Below are positions 6,319 through 15,594 of a stretch of DNA of 24,774 bases, piece by piece. The notes under the pieces were generated by a model. The model was given only the letters and a program-made list of their open reading frames with translations. It ran no database searches and was not told the origin of the DNA. A program made the translations under genes and the position numbers. Each line of letters starts with the position of its first letter. The first letter of the stretch is position 1. Location of the stretch: positions 1 to 24,774 of the forward strand of contig JBGTIS010000180.1 in the NCBI GenBank assembly GCA_041745535.1, read 5' to 3'. Source of the DNA: JBGTIS01 sp041745535. GTDB taxonomy: Bacteria; Bacteroidota; Bacteroidia; Cytophagales; Cyclobacteriaceae.

Positions 6319-8793
6319 ATGCGCCTATTTATCAGACAAGTAAACGCCTTATTTACTTTCTTTTGCTGTGCCTCGTGCTATCCTTGGATTATTTTGTTCA
6401 TGCTATCCGAACATGCGATTATTGCGCAAAATGATGCTGCCTCGGTCATGGACAGAGATGTGCTGGGTATAAAAGATATTAACAAGTTAACAGATACTGA
6501 GGCCATGCAGGTGGTATCTGCCAGCCGAACTTCTAAAAATCTGAATGACCTGCCTTTTACCGTATACATAGTTACCCGGGAAGAAATTCTGAAAAACCAG
6601 TATGTAACACTGGTAGATGTGCTTCGCCATGTGCCAGGTATGCGGGTGTCGCAGCCGGGTTCCGGTGAAAATGGAGAAACTTTCCTAATGAGAGGCCTTT
6701 ATGGCAACTACTTTACGAAAATTTTAATAAACAACTTACCGGTACAACCTTCTACCCTCAGTGGTATGCCCATTGGCGCGCAGTTGCCCATCCGGCAGGC
6801 AGAAAGAATAGAAATTATTTACGGACCTGCTTCAGCCATTTATGGTGCGGATGCCGTGGCTGGGGTCATTAATATCATTACAAAAACTACTGAAAACCCT
6901 ACCTACGCCCAGGCTGATGCCAGTTTTGGGCAATTTGGTTACAGTTATTTGAATTTCACTGTAGGTGGTAAAGCCGGAAAAAATAAAAATATTTTAAAAT
7001 ATAGTGTATATGGCAGCAGTGCGCAACGCCGCGATCTGAACCTCCGGTATAAGGATGACCTTTTTAATCCGCTAAACTATTTGCAACAAAATAAAATTAT
7101 TTTCGAACTCGACGATGGCAGAACATTCCAGCCTAAAGAAATTACGGAAGAATTATTAAAACAGATAGGCATTCCTTTGCAGGACTTTTTAAAAAATGTA
7201 TATAACCCTTATTATCAGGGTACCCTTACCCAACCGGTTATTGGGCAGTTATCGCATCACAGCCGTATGATGGGCGTGGAAATGAATTACAGGGGGTTTC
7301 GGCTTTCATACGAGAATATGTACCGGCGCGACCACGGCTCTATCGGCCAAACACCATATTATTATACTTATACAAATCCGCTGAACTATTTGGGCGAAAC
7401 CATTCAAAGAGCTGCCCTGAGTTATGAGACCAGCTTCAAACGATTATCTTCTACCACCAACCTTTCTTATCTGCGTTTTCGGCTGGATAATAACAGTTCG
7501 TTTGGCATTACCTACGACATTAATTATGATTCAACAGCTATTCCGAATACAGGCAATGCATACCGGTATATGGCTTCTGATGATCTGATGGCCGAACAGC
7601 TATTTACCGTACAGGTATTCCAAAATCTGGAAGTGGTTTTGGGAGGTTCATTTCAATATTCAGGAAATTTTCCCGGTACCAATGACTTACGTACACCCTT
7701 TGATCCTGATAACTATAAAGCCTTCAGTACTAAAAAACCGCCTTCTGATCCTTACTATGGCGATTTCGGATTTAATCCACTCACGTTTACTAATGTAGCC
7801 GGATTTTTACAGGGATATTTCACTTTTGGAAAAAGCAGTTTTATTGCCGGCCTTCGTGCCGACCATAACTCAATTTATGGGGGTACGGTCAATCCCAGGG
7901 CAGCCTTTTTGTACAAACTTACCAATCGCACCTCGGTAAAGGCTTCTTTTGGTACGGCTTTCAGGGCGCCTGCTACCAGCATTACCTATGGTTCGATAGC
8001 CGTTCCCCAGCATGATAGTATTAGCTATCAGATTATCCCGAATCCGGATTTAAAACCTGAATACCTGAAGGCTTATGAGCTTGGGGTACGCCATGTATTC
8101 ACCGATAAAATCTCGTTAGACTTATCCGGTTACTTCAATGAAATTGACAATCTGATTTATTCTTCTATTGGACCCTTCGATCCTAAAAATTTTCCTAAGG
8201 CTGTTCCGTATTCCGTATCCAATGTTTTTCCTTACTATGCGAGAAGAAATGTGAACAGCGAAGGAGCCAAAGCCTGGTTATTTGGCGTACAAAGTACACT
8301 GGATGCCCAGAACCTTATCCCGGCTATTAAGCTCCATACAGGAATACACCTTTCTTATGCGAAGGGCGCGGAAGAACTCCCTGAAAATGACAGAACTATC
8401 ACAGAAGGTATTGGTAAACTTCCCAATGAAAACAGATACATCAACGACTTTCGAATGATGCCCAGGTGGTTGGGACAGCTTACTATCGATTTTGAACCCA
8501 TACCAGATATATATTTTCGGCTCGACCATGTAATCACCAGCAGTTGGATACGGCGTTATATACCAGATGCTGCCAGTTACCAGGACCCTTATTATACCGT
8601 AAACGGATATTATACCCTTGATATGCTGGGCAGTTATGATCTGAATAAATTTTTACGGGTTTTTATAAAAGCCAAAAATGTATTTAACACGCTATACGCG
8701 GGCATTGAACCAACGGGGGTGGATATAGATTTACCTTATAATCCGCAACCCGGCCGGACTATGCAAATTGGCCTCAGTTTTAAAATGGAATAA
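6319..8793 (+). CDS. TonB-dependent outer-membrane receptor
   Basis: An 824-residue protein. The first ~37 residues are hydrophobic with a plausible signal-peptidase site near SEHAIIAQN. The segment MQVVSASRTSKNLNDLP (TonB-box-like) leads into a plug domain of about residues 65-190 with the conserved LRHVPGMRV, MRGLYGNYFTKILINN and ERIEIIYGPASAIYGADAVA blocks. The rest is a 22-strand beta-barrel with the typical FGTAFRAPA and LKPEYLKAYELGVRH motifs, ending in an amphipathic GLSFKME strand. It has no N-terminal carboxypeptidase-like extension, so it is of the BtuB/FepA/CirA kind and not a SusC. The ligand is unknown. It heads a cluster with a histidine kinase (4-bp gap) and a cyclase response regulator, which suggests sensing as well as, or instead of, uptake. 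Confidence 0.93.
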   Translation: MRLFIRQVNALFTFFCCASCYPWIILFMLSEHAIIAQNDAASVMDRDVLGIKDINKLTDTEAMQVVSASRTSKNLNDLPFTVYIVTREEILKNQYVTLVDVLRHVPGMRVSQPGSGENGETFLMRGLYGNYFTKILINNLPVQPSTLSGMPIGAQLPIRQAERIEIIYGPASAIYGADAVAGVINIITKTTENPTYAQADASFGQFGYSYLNFTVGGKAGKNKNILKYSVYGSSAQRRDLNLRYKDDLFNPLNYLQQNKIIFELDDGRTFQPKEITEELLKQIGIPLQDFLKNVYNPYYQGTLTQPVIGQLSHHSRMMGVEMNYRGFRLSYENMYRRDHGSIGQTPYYYTYTNPLNYLGETIQRAALSYETSFKRLSSTTNLSYLRFRLDNNSSFGITYDINYDSTAIPNTGNAYRYMASDDLMAEQLFTVQVFQNLEVVLGGSFQYSGNFPGTNDLRTPFDPDNYKAFSTKKPPSDPYYGDFGFNPLTFTNVAGFLQGYFTFGKSSFIAGLRADHNSIYGGTVNPRAAFLYKLTNRTSVKASFGTAFRAPATSITYGSIAVPQHDSISYQIIPNPDLKPEYLKAYELGVRHVFTDKISLDLSGYFNEIDNLIYSSIGPFDPKNFPKAVPYSVSNVFPYYARRNVNSEGAKAWLFGVQSTLDAQNLIPAIKLHTGIHLSYAKGAEELPENDRTITEGIGKLPNENRYINDFRMMPRWLGQLTIDFEPIPDIYFRLDHVITSSWIRRYIPDAASYQDPYYTVNGYYTLDMLGSYDLNKFLRVFIKAKNVFNTLYAGIEPTGVDIDLPYNPQPGRTMQIGLSFKME

Positions 8794-8797
8794 ACCC

Positions 8798-11446
8798 ATG
8801 GAAGAAATCTATAGCCATCGTACGCTAAAAAGTATTCGCCTGAAAGTTCTTATTCCGCTGATCCTTTCCATACTATGCTACTGGCCGGCAGGGGCGCAGG
8901 ATATTGTATCCAACGATAGCACAGAGGCCGTCCGCCTTCTTAATATGGCCCAACTGGCGATCGGGAAAAGTCAGTTCAAAGCGGGCATTACCTATGCCAG
9001 ACAAGCCTATAACCTTTCACACATCGATAGCGAGCATCGGATTTCCAGCCTGTTATTACTGGCCGATGCCTATAAACAATGGGAGGACTATGGGCTATCG
9101 CTCGATTATTATTTACAGGCTGCTAATCTGCTTCAGGAAAGCAACCAAAGTGAACGATTACAACTGGCTTATATTGAAATAGGATCATTATATGAATCGT
9201 TCCACGATCATACAAAAGCCATTGAATACTATCAGAAAGCCTACGACAACACGCAAGACAAGCAAGTTCGCGGCAAAATGCTAGCTAATTTAGCCTATTG
9301 TTATACAAAAACAGGCGATTACCAGCAGGCTATTCGCCACAACCAGGAGTTGCTGATGTACGCTTTAACCGATCAGGAGGCTACGCTTAACATTCTGAGA
9401 AAACAGGTAGCATTGTACCACCTTACCAACCAGGAAAAAAATGCGTTGAATACCAACCTGCGCATCCTTACTATCAACAAAAAGAAAACAGACATAAGGG
9501 CCATTGCTGCTACACAAAATAATATCGGATACAATTACACCCAATTACAACGCTACGACAGCGCGCTCTTTTATTTTCAACAAACGCTGTTTCTGGATGA
9601 TCAGTTGAAGCAGGGCGACGATTTTAAGGCCAATACATTATTGAATATTGGCATAACTCACCAGAAGATGGGTAACCTGAAACAGGCAATTGGTTATCTG
9701 GAACAGGCACTGAACATCCGGGAAGCAGAAAAAAATTATGACGCGGTAGCCAACATCAATAATATTATTGCCAACCTGTATTGGGGGAAAAATGATCTGT
9801 ACAATGCCATCGTTTACAGCGAAGCCTCTGTAATAGCCGCGGAGAAAAGAAATACTCCCGACATCCTACAGCAGGTATATCATACCTACTCGGAATTATC
9901 TCGGGAACTTAATGATTTTGAAAATGCCCTTACTTATGCCAAAAAGTATATCTATATCACCGATTCGTTGCAACTGGCCACCTCCCGAAAAACAGAGATT
10001 ATCAGCGAAAAGATCAATGTACTGGAAAAACAGGAAGAAGCTGCCCGCCTTCGGATTGCCGATGAAGAACTAAAAGCCCTGGAGATGAAACGGAGCGAAC
10101 TGGAACTGGAAAAGCAAATAAAAGAAAATGAAGTGTTGATCAGTGAAAAAAAACTACAGGAAGCCGAAATACAGCGGCAGGAACTGGAAAAAGAAAAAAC
10201 CTTACAGGCACTCACGCTCGCTGAACAAAAGTACCAGAGCGAACGGAACCAAAGCGAAATCGCCAATTTAAGAAAAGAAAGAGAACTGCAGGAATTGCGG
10301 GGTAGCGAGCGGCAAAAGCAAATTCAGATCCTTGAAAACCAGCGCGACCTGCAACAGATGGAAATTCAACAGCAGGCACAAAAACAACGCAATCTGCAGC
10401 TTACTACTTCCCTGATCGGAATTATTCTGGTTTTAATTCTGGCCGGATTGATTGCCGCCTGGCGTTCTAACCGTAAACTTGCACGGCAGAAAAAGGAAAT
10501 TCAGGAGAAAAACCATGAACTGGAGCAGAAATCTGAAGAAATTACTACCCAGCGCGATGCCATCGAACAGTCGTATACCGTATTGGAGAAAACGCACCAC
10601 CAACTCAAAGATACCCAGAGTAAGCTGGTTGCCGCTGAGAAAATGGCCTCTCTCGGGCAACTGACTGCCGGCATTGCCCACGAAATTAATAATCCGATCA
10701 ATTTTGTTTCTTCTAATGTAAGGCCCATCAAAATGAATATTGAAGAGGTAAAGAAGATCATCGAATTACTGAAAACCATCCCCCAGTCGAAAAACCCTGC
10801 TGCTGACCTGGCCAAAATCGAAGAAACCATTCAAGCCGCCGATCTGGATTACCTGCTGGAAGAGAACGACGCCCTACTCGATGGCATTGAGGAAGGAGCA
10901 CGGCGTACCAAAGAAATTGTAGCCGGTTTGCGCAACTTCTCCAGAACGGATGAAGACAAATGGCAAACTGCCGATGTTAATGAAGGCATCCTCTCTACGT
11001 TGGTGCTATTGGGCAACGCATTTAAAAATCGCATAACCATTCATAAGGACTTGGGCAAATTACCAGCCATTGAATGCCAGCCCGGAAAACTGAATCAGGT
11101 ATTTATGAACCTGCTCAAAAACGCGGGCGAGGCCATTCCCGGAACCGGAGAAATATTTATCAAAACCCAGGGCTGTAAAGATGACATTCAGGTCAGCATT
11201 CGGGATACAGGTTCTGGTATGAGCGAAGATGTAAAGAATAAAATTTTTGAACCTTTCTTTACTACCAAAGAGGTAGGCAAAGGCACGGGTCTGGGACTGG
11301 CCATCAGTTATGGCATTGTTGAAAAACATAATGGAAAAATAATTGTAAACAGTAAACCCGGATACGGAACAGAGTTTATCATTAGTCTGCCCAAAGTGCA
11401 GTCGGTGGTAACTCCTGCTGATAAAAACAAAGAAATCACCATTTAA
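8798..11446 (+). CDS. Membrane sensor histidine kinase with TPR domain
   Basis: The ATG at 8798, four bases after the receptor stop, gives 882 residues; upstream in-frame codons would overlap the receptor. Residues about 10-33 form a signal or anchor segment (LKVLIPLILSILCYWPAGAQ). About six TPR-like repeats follow (residues 45-380, e.g. AIEYYQKAYDNTQ, AIRHNQELLMYA, AIGYLEQALNIRE). Then come a long charged coiled coil (about 395-530), one membrane helix (about 536-557), a second coiled coil and the kinase core. The H-box is GQLTAGIAHEINNP with H628; later boxes are QVFMNLLKNAGEAI (N), DTGSGM (G1), IFEPFFTTK (F) and GKGTGLGLA (G2). All catalytic boxes are intact. The TPRs should lie in the periplasm, where they could read the receptor. 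The cognate regulator follows 22 bp later. Confidence 0.93.
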   Translation: MEEIYSHRTLKSIRLKVLIPLILSILCYWPAGAQDIVSNDSTEAVRLLNMAQLAIGKSQFKAGITYARQAYNLSHIDSEHRISSLLLLADAYKQWEDYGLSLDYYLQAANLLQESNQSERLQLAYIEIGSLYESFHDHTKAIEYYQKAYDNTQDKQVRGKMLANLAYCYTKTGDYQQAIRHNQELLMYALTDQEATLNILRKQVALYHLTNQEKNALNTNLRILTINKKKTDIRAIAATQNNIGYNYTQLQRYDSALFYFQQTLFLDDQLKQGDDFKANTLLNIGITHQKMGNLKQAIGYLEQALNIREAEKNYDAVANINNIIANLYWGKNDLYNAIVYSEASVIAAEKRNTPDILQQVYHTYSELSRELNDFENALTYAKKYIYITDSLQLATSRKTEIISEKINVLEKQEEAARLRIADEELKALEMKRSELELEKQIKENEVLISEKKLQEAEIQRQELEKEKTLQALTLAEQKYQSERNQSEIANLRKERELQELRGSERQKQIQILENQRDLQQMEIQQQAQKQRNLQLTTSLIGIILVLILAGLIAAWRSNRKLARQKKEIQEKNHELEQKSEEITTQRDAIEQSYTVLEKTHHQLKDTQSKLVAAEKMASLGQLTAGIAHEINNPINFVSSNVRPIKMNIEEVKKIIELLKTIPQSKNPAADLAKIEETIQAADLDYLLEENDALLDGIEEGARRTKEIVAGLRNFSRTDEDKWQTADVNEGILSTLVLLGNAFKNRITIHKDLGKLPAIECQPGKLNQVFMNLLKNAGEAIPGTGEIFIKTQGCKDDIQVSIRDTGSGMSEDVKNKIFEPFFTTKEVGKGTGLGLAISYGIVEKHNGKIIVNSKPGYGTEFIISLPKVQSVVTPADKNKEITI

Positions 11447-11468
11447 CCATTGGCAAAACCGCTTTATT

Positions 11469-12569
11469 ATGGAAGCTCAGGATTTTTCTATTTTATATGT
11501 AGATGATGAACGACATAATCTAACGTCCTTCAAAGCTACTTTCAGAAGAGAGTTTAACATTCTGCTTGCCCAGAGTGGCTCGGAAGGCCTGGAACTACTG
11601 AATCAGCACCAGGTACAGCTCATTATATCCGACCAGCGCATGCCTGGCATGACAGGGGTAAAGTTCCTGGAAAATACATTAGGGGAATTTCCGGATGCCA
11701 TCCGCATGATTCTGACCGGATACAGCGATGTGGAGGCTATTATTGATGCGATTAATACCGGCAAAGTGTTCCGGTACATTACCAAACCCTGGGATGAAAC
11801 CGAACTGCGGGTTACCATCAATAATGCCCGAACCATGTACACCCTGCAGGAAAAAAACAAACAACTGATTTACGACCTGAAGCAAAAGGTAGAAGAACAG
11901 GAAAGAATACTAAAGCTATTCGCTAAATATGTGCCGGAAGCCGTAGTAGCCAGAGCCCTGGAACAAACCGATCAATCTATATTTGATGGTGAAACCAAAT
12001 ACATCTCAGTACTATTTTGCGACATCCGGGGTTTTACCACTTTGTCCGAAGGGGTTACTCCCCAAATAGTAGTTGCCTTGCTTAACGACTACTACTCCCT
12101 TATGACGGAAGTGATTAAAAAGCACAACGGTTATGCGCATCAGTTTACCGGCGATGAGATCTTCGCTACATTTGGCACTCCGGTTGCATCTTCTAACAAC
12201 GAAGAAAATGCTGTTTTCTGTGCCATTGAAATGATACAGAAACTGGAGCAACTCAACAAAACCTACGGAGCCATTATCGGGCAGACTATTACAATAGGCA
12301 TTGGCATTCATGCTGGTGAAGTAGTAGCCGGTAACCTCGGTTCAGAAGCTAAAATATCGTATTCGGTAACGGGCGACGCGGTAAACACAGGCAAAAGAAT
12401 TGAAGCTGCTACCCGCGATTTTCCAAATACCATCCTGATCAGCGATACGGTCTATCATCATACCAAAGACAAGATACAGGTAAAAGCCTGGGATGCGTTG
12501 GTTTTGAGAGGCAAAAAAGAAAAAATACAGGTATATGAAGTGTTTGGAAAAGTGCCCATATTAGCCTAA
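11469..12569 (+). CDS. Response regulator with class III nucleotide cyclase output
   Basis: A 366-residue protein. The REC domain (residues 5-125) has acidic pocket D12-D13, phospho-acceptor D55 in IISDQRMPGM, and KPWD near 105. A coiled-coil linker (KQLIYDLKQKVEEQERILKL) leads to a class III adenylate/guanylate cyclase domain (about 175-360). Metal ligands D185 (FCDIRGFT) and D229 (GDE) are present, as are N306 and R310 (GDAVNTGKR) for ribose and transition-state binding. The purine-selecting residues differ from textbook cyclases: Q225 replaces Lys and S299 replaces Asp/Thr, so substrate choice is uncertain. It should make a cyclic nucleotide when phosphorylated by the upstream kinase. No cNMP effector gene lies beside it. 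Confidence 0.92.
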   Translation: MEAQDFSILYVDDERHNLTSFKATFRREFNILLAQSGSEGLELLNQHQVQLIISDQRMPGMTGVKFLENTLGEFPDAIRMILTGYSDVEAIIDAINTGKVFRYITKPWDETELRVTINNARTMYTLQEKNKQLIYDLKQKVEEQERILKLFAKYVPEAVVARALEQTDQSIFDGETKYISVLFCDIRGFTTLSEGVTPQIVVALLNDYYSLMTEVIKKHNGYAHQFTGDEIFATFGTPVASSNNEENAVFCAIEMIQKLEQLNKTYGAIIGQTITIGIGIHAGEVVAGNLGSEAKISYSVTGDAVNTGKRIEAATRDFPNTILISDTVYHHTKDKIQVKAWDALVLRGKKEKIQVYEVFGKVPILA

Positions 12570-12791
12570 AGCCATAATTAAGTAGGTAGACATACATATC
12601 CCACTCGGGGAACCAAACTGATGAGTATTTGCCGAATTCCGGCGGTAGTCGCATTGGGTAGCATGAAGGAGATCCTTGCTTATTAGGCTTGTCCACCTCC
12701 TTAGACGCTTCCGAACACGGTTTGCCCCCATGCCTTATGGCACAGTTTGAAAAACGGAAGAGCTGATAGATTTTTATTTGCTGCCGTTTGT

Positions 12792-15218
12792 TTAATTGTT
12801 TCGTAAAATAGTAGCAGGATTGGTCAGGGCCGCCCTGATCGTCTGACTACTAATGGTAATAATCGTGATCACGATGGCAAGTAATGCCGCCACCATGTAG
12901 GGCATCAGGTTCATTTCCATATGATAGGCGAATCCACTTAGCCATTTGTTCATGAAATACCAGGCGATGGGCCAGGCCACCAGATTGGCAATTAATATTA
13001 AAATTAAAATTTCTTTACTCAGCAACTGAAGAATACTTCCGACAGGGGCACCCAACACTTTTCTGATACTCACTTCTTTAATCCGTTGCAGGGTATTGAA
13101 GGTAGCCAGGCCAAACAATCCCATTGAAGCGATAAAGATGGCCAGTCCGGCAAAAATCATAAACAACTCGTTCTGGCTTTGTTCGCTGTCGTACAGGTGA
13201 CGATACCGGTCGCTGAGGAAGTTATAATAAAAAGGCCGGTTGGGCATAAACTGTTTCCAAACCGCTTCAATGTGGGAAATGGCATCTTTTGTATGCGTAC
13301 CGGAAACCAGCACCGATATCCTGTTAAAGTCCTGTTGCCCATGAAATACCACCGGTACAATGGGTTCATGGAGCGATTCAAAATGAAAATCTTTGACCAC
13401 ACCAACAACTGTACCTTTGACCGGTCCATTTTGGAGCACCTGCCCTACCGCATCTTCATTGGTCCAGTCCACCATGCGCGCGGCGGTTTCGTTAATGATA
13501 AAGCTGAGAGAATCGTCTGACTTAATTTCTTTTGAAAAGTTTCTTCCGCTGACAAAGGGGATTTGGTAAGTGTCAAAAAACTCAGGGTCGATCCGTACAT
13601 CTTTCATGGCGATATCTGTAGCCACTAAGCTGTCGCCTTGTTGCACTGCGGTCCCCTGGTAATCCAGTAACCTGCCGGTAGGAATTATACTCGACCTGCC
13701 CACGTTTAAAATGGTAGGATGGTTGGTGAGTTCATGGTAAAAAGTTTCATAACGTTCATCAATATCACGGTCATAATACATGGTCACTACCTGTTCTTTG
13801 GCATACCCCAACTCGCGGTCGTTGAGAAAACGCAACTGCTGATAGGTAATTAAAGTAGCAATAATCATGATAATGGATATTGAAAATTGTACTACTACCA
13901 AAGCCTTCCGAATACCTCCTGTACCTTTTGCGGGTCCGTTTTGTCCTTTTAACGTAAGAGCTGGTTTAAAACCGGAGATCACAAAAGCAGGATAGATCCC
14001 CGCCATTAACCCTACCAGCACCATAAATCCCAGCACAAGCGAAATGGTGGCCAGGTTGGCGAAATTCTCCAACTGAATGGATTTCCCAGTGAAATCGCTA
14101 AGCCAGGGAAGGGCTATATTGATCAATATAATGGCCAGCAGAAATGAAAAAAAGGCGATCAGTACTGATTCGCTCAGGTGTTGGGTAATCAGTTGGTTTT
14201 TGAAGGCGCCCATTACTTTACGTACACCTACTTCTTTTCCGCGGGTAGTGGCCCGGGCAGTCGACAGATTGATAAAATTGAAGCAGGCAATCAGAATCAA
14301 AAATAGGCCAATAGCCCCCATAATGTACACGTGGTTGATGCTGCCGTTGGCTTCAATTTCGGAGTCGAGCTGTGAATGCAAATGGATGGACGTCAAAGGC
14401 TGTAGAAAAAGATGGGTCCACATACTGGGCTGGACAGGATTGCCCGACTCTCCCATGTGCTTGTCCAGAAATGCGGGAAACCGCGCTTCGGTTTTTTCAG
14501 GATCGAATTCATCGTTTACCAGCAAATAAGTACTAAAGTTGTTATTCCCCCAGTTGGTCTCCAAACCTTCTCTGCCATACATGTTATCGTCATTAAGGGT
14601 ACTGAAAGCCACCAATACATCCGGGTGCCAATGCGACTGCGCCGGAAAGGATTGGTATACGCCTGTGATCTCAAAAAAAACATCGTCCGCCTGCAATCGC
14701 TTACCTACTACGTCCCGCGTTCCAAAATATTTTTCAGCCGCCGCATCCGATATCATCATGGTATAAGGTTTTTCCAGGGGCGTTTTGGTATCGCCCGCTA
14801 CTATGGGAATAGAGAATATTTTAAATATGGCAGGTTCGGCATAGAATGGATTTTCTATATTCAGATTTTCTTTGAAGGTTCCATCATCTTCAATCGCGCT
14901 AAGGGCTCGATATACCCCCCGTGTCCGGGCGACCTCCTGGATGTCTGTAAAATCATTTTTTAAAAGCGGACCAAAAGGAGGCGCGATAAGCCCCAGATGT
15001 AAACTTTCGCTGCCATCGGGTGAGAGAAAGTTTCTGGTAACGCGGTAAATATGATCGGAATGCGCATGATACCGATCAAAACTTAATTCATCCTGAATAA
15101 AAATGGCGATTAGCAGGCTTCCCGTTAGGGCAAGCGCCAGGCCCAATATATTAATGGTACTGATTAACTTGTTTCGGGTAAATACCCTAAATGCGATTTT
15201 TAGGTAATTATAAAGCAT
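12792..15218 (-). CDS. ABC transporter permease, FtsX/MacB type
   Basis: An 808-residue protein if started at ATG 15218-15216 (MLYNYLKIAFRVFTRNKLIS), the usual start of this Bacteroidota family; a TTG start 21 bases upstream is less likely. It has two tandem copies of a MacB-PCD plus FtsX unit: TM1 near residues 20-42, periplasmic domain to about 280, three TM helices to about 420, then the second periplasmic domain and its helices to the C-terminus (AALTNPATILRNN). Conserved ARATTRGKEVGVRKVMGA and QRIKEVSIRKVLGAP are the coupling-helix blocks of each half. These proteins work with a LolD/MacB-like ATPase in mechanotransmission or efflux. The ATPase is not adjacent. Transcribed alone, convergent with the cyclase gene. 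Confidence 0.92.
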   Translation of the reverse strand: MLYNYLKIAFRVFTRNKLISTINILGLALALTGSLLIAIFIQDELSFDRYHAHSDHIYRVTRNFLSPDGSESLHLGLIAPPFGPLLKNDFTDIQEVARTRGVYRALSAIEDDGTFKENLNIENPFYAEPAIFKIFSIPIVAGDTKTPLEKPYTMMISDAAAEKYFGTRDVVGKRLQADDVFFEITGVYQSFPAQSHWHPDVLVAFSTLNDDNMYGREGLETNWGNNNFSTYLLVNDEFDPEKTEARFPAFLDKHMGESGNPVQPSMWTHLFLQPLTSIHLHSQLDSEIEANGSINHVYIMGAIGLFLILIACFNFINLSTARATTRGKEVGVRKVMGAFKNQLITQHLSESVLIAFFSFLLAIILINIALPWLSDFTGKSIQLENFANLATISLVLGFMVLVGLMAGIYPAFVISGFKPALTLKGQNGPAKGTGGIRKALVVVQFSISIIMIIATLITYQQLRFLNDRELGYAKEQVVTMYYDRDIDERYETFYHELTNHPTILNVGRSSIIPTGRLLDYQGTAVQQGDSLVATDIAMKDVRIDPEFFDTYQIPFVSGRNFSKEIKSDDSLSFIINETAARMVDWTNEDAVGQVLQNGPVKGTVVGVVKDFHFESLHEPIVPVVFHGQQDFNRISVLVSGTHTKDAISHIEAVWKQFMPNRPFYYNFLSDRYRHLYDSEQSQNELFMIFAGLAIFIASMGLFGLATFNTLQRIKEVSIRKVLGAPVGSILQLLSKEILILILIANLVAWPIAWYFMNKWLSGFAYHMEMNLMPYMVAALLAIVITIITISSQTIRAALTNPATILRNN

Positions 15219-15239
15219 ATGTAAGAAGTAAAATGACAA

Positions 15240-15594
15240 TTCATGTATTTAATATCCAAACATTGCTCCAGTCATTTTTTACCTTCTGATGGGGCTTTTT
15301 TTATTTACAACTGTACGTTTTAGGACAATATATGTCCGATATCGAACTTTTACCATACTGGTGAATCTCTTTCTTCAGACGGCCAGCCGATCACAGAACG
15401 GAAGGAATTTCATAATTTTGGCAAAAAATGGAAGCAAGCTTTTCGGTTCAATTACCTATCTTTGCGGTATGCAGGCCAGTAGAAAATAATTTGTGACTGC
15501 ATCTGAACGTAAGACAGGGCCTGGCAGGTTTTCCGCATAATAAACAGTTATCGCGTCAGGAAATTTATACATTGAGTTTTTTCATCATTTACCT
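15240..15594. promoter_or_regulatory. Divergent intergenic region with LpxL-like gene promoter
   Basis: This 355-bp gap separates the permease (minus) from the acyltransferase (plus). TATCTTTG at 15457-15464 is an exact TANNTTTG -7 element on the plus strand; no TTTG lies at 19-21 nt upstream. It predicts transcription from about 15470 and a leader of around 125 nt. A 66-residue open frame at 15289-15489 overlaps this promoter, has no family resemblance, and I do not count it as a gene. No repeats or RNA genes are visible. Confidence 0.5.

Noticed and set aside
12439..12696. 85-residue minus-strand frame between the cyclase and permease genes
   Set aside because: It begins in the intergenic region but runs into the cyclase C-terminus on the opposite strand; no recognisable domain. 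The 12570-12791 gap holds nothing I can name, although its GC-richer stretch at 12640-12760 might be a relic of something.
15289..15489. 66-residue open frame before the acyltransferase gene
   Set aside because: It overlaps the TATCTTTG promoter element, has no family resemblance and no upstream signals.
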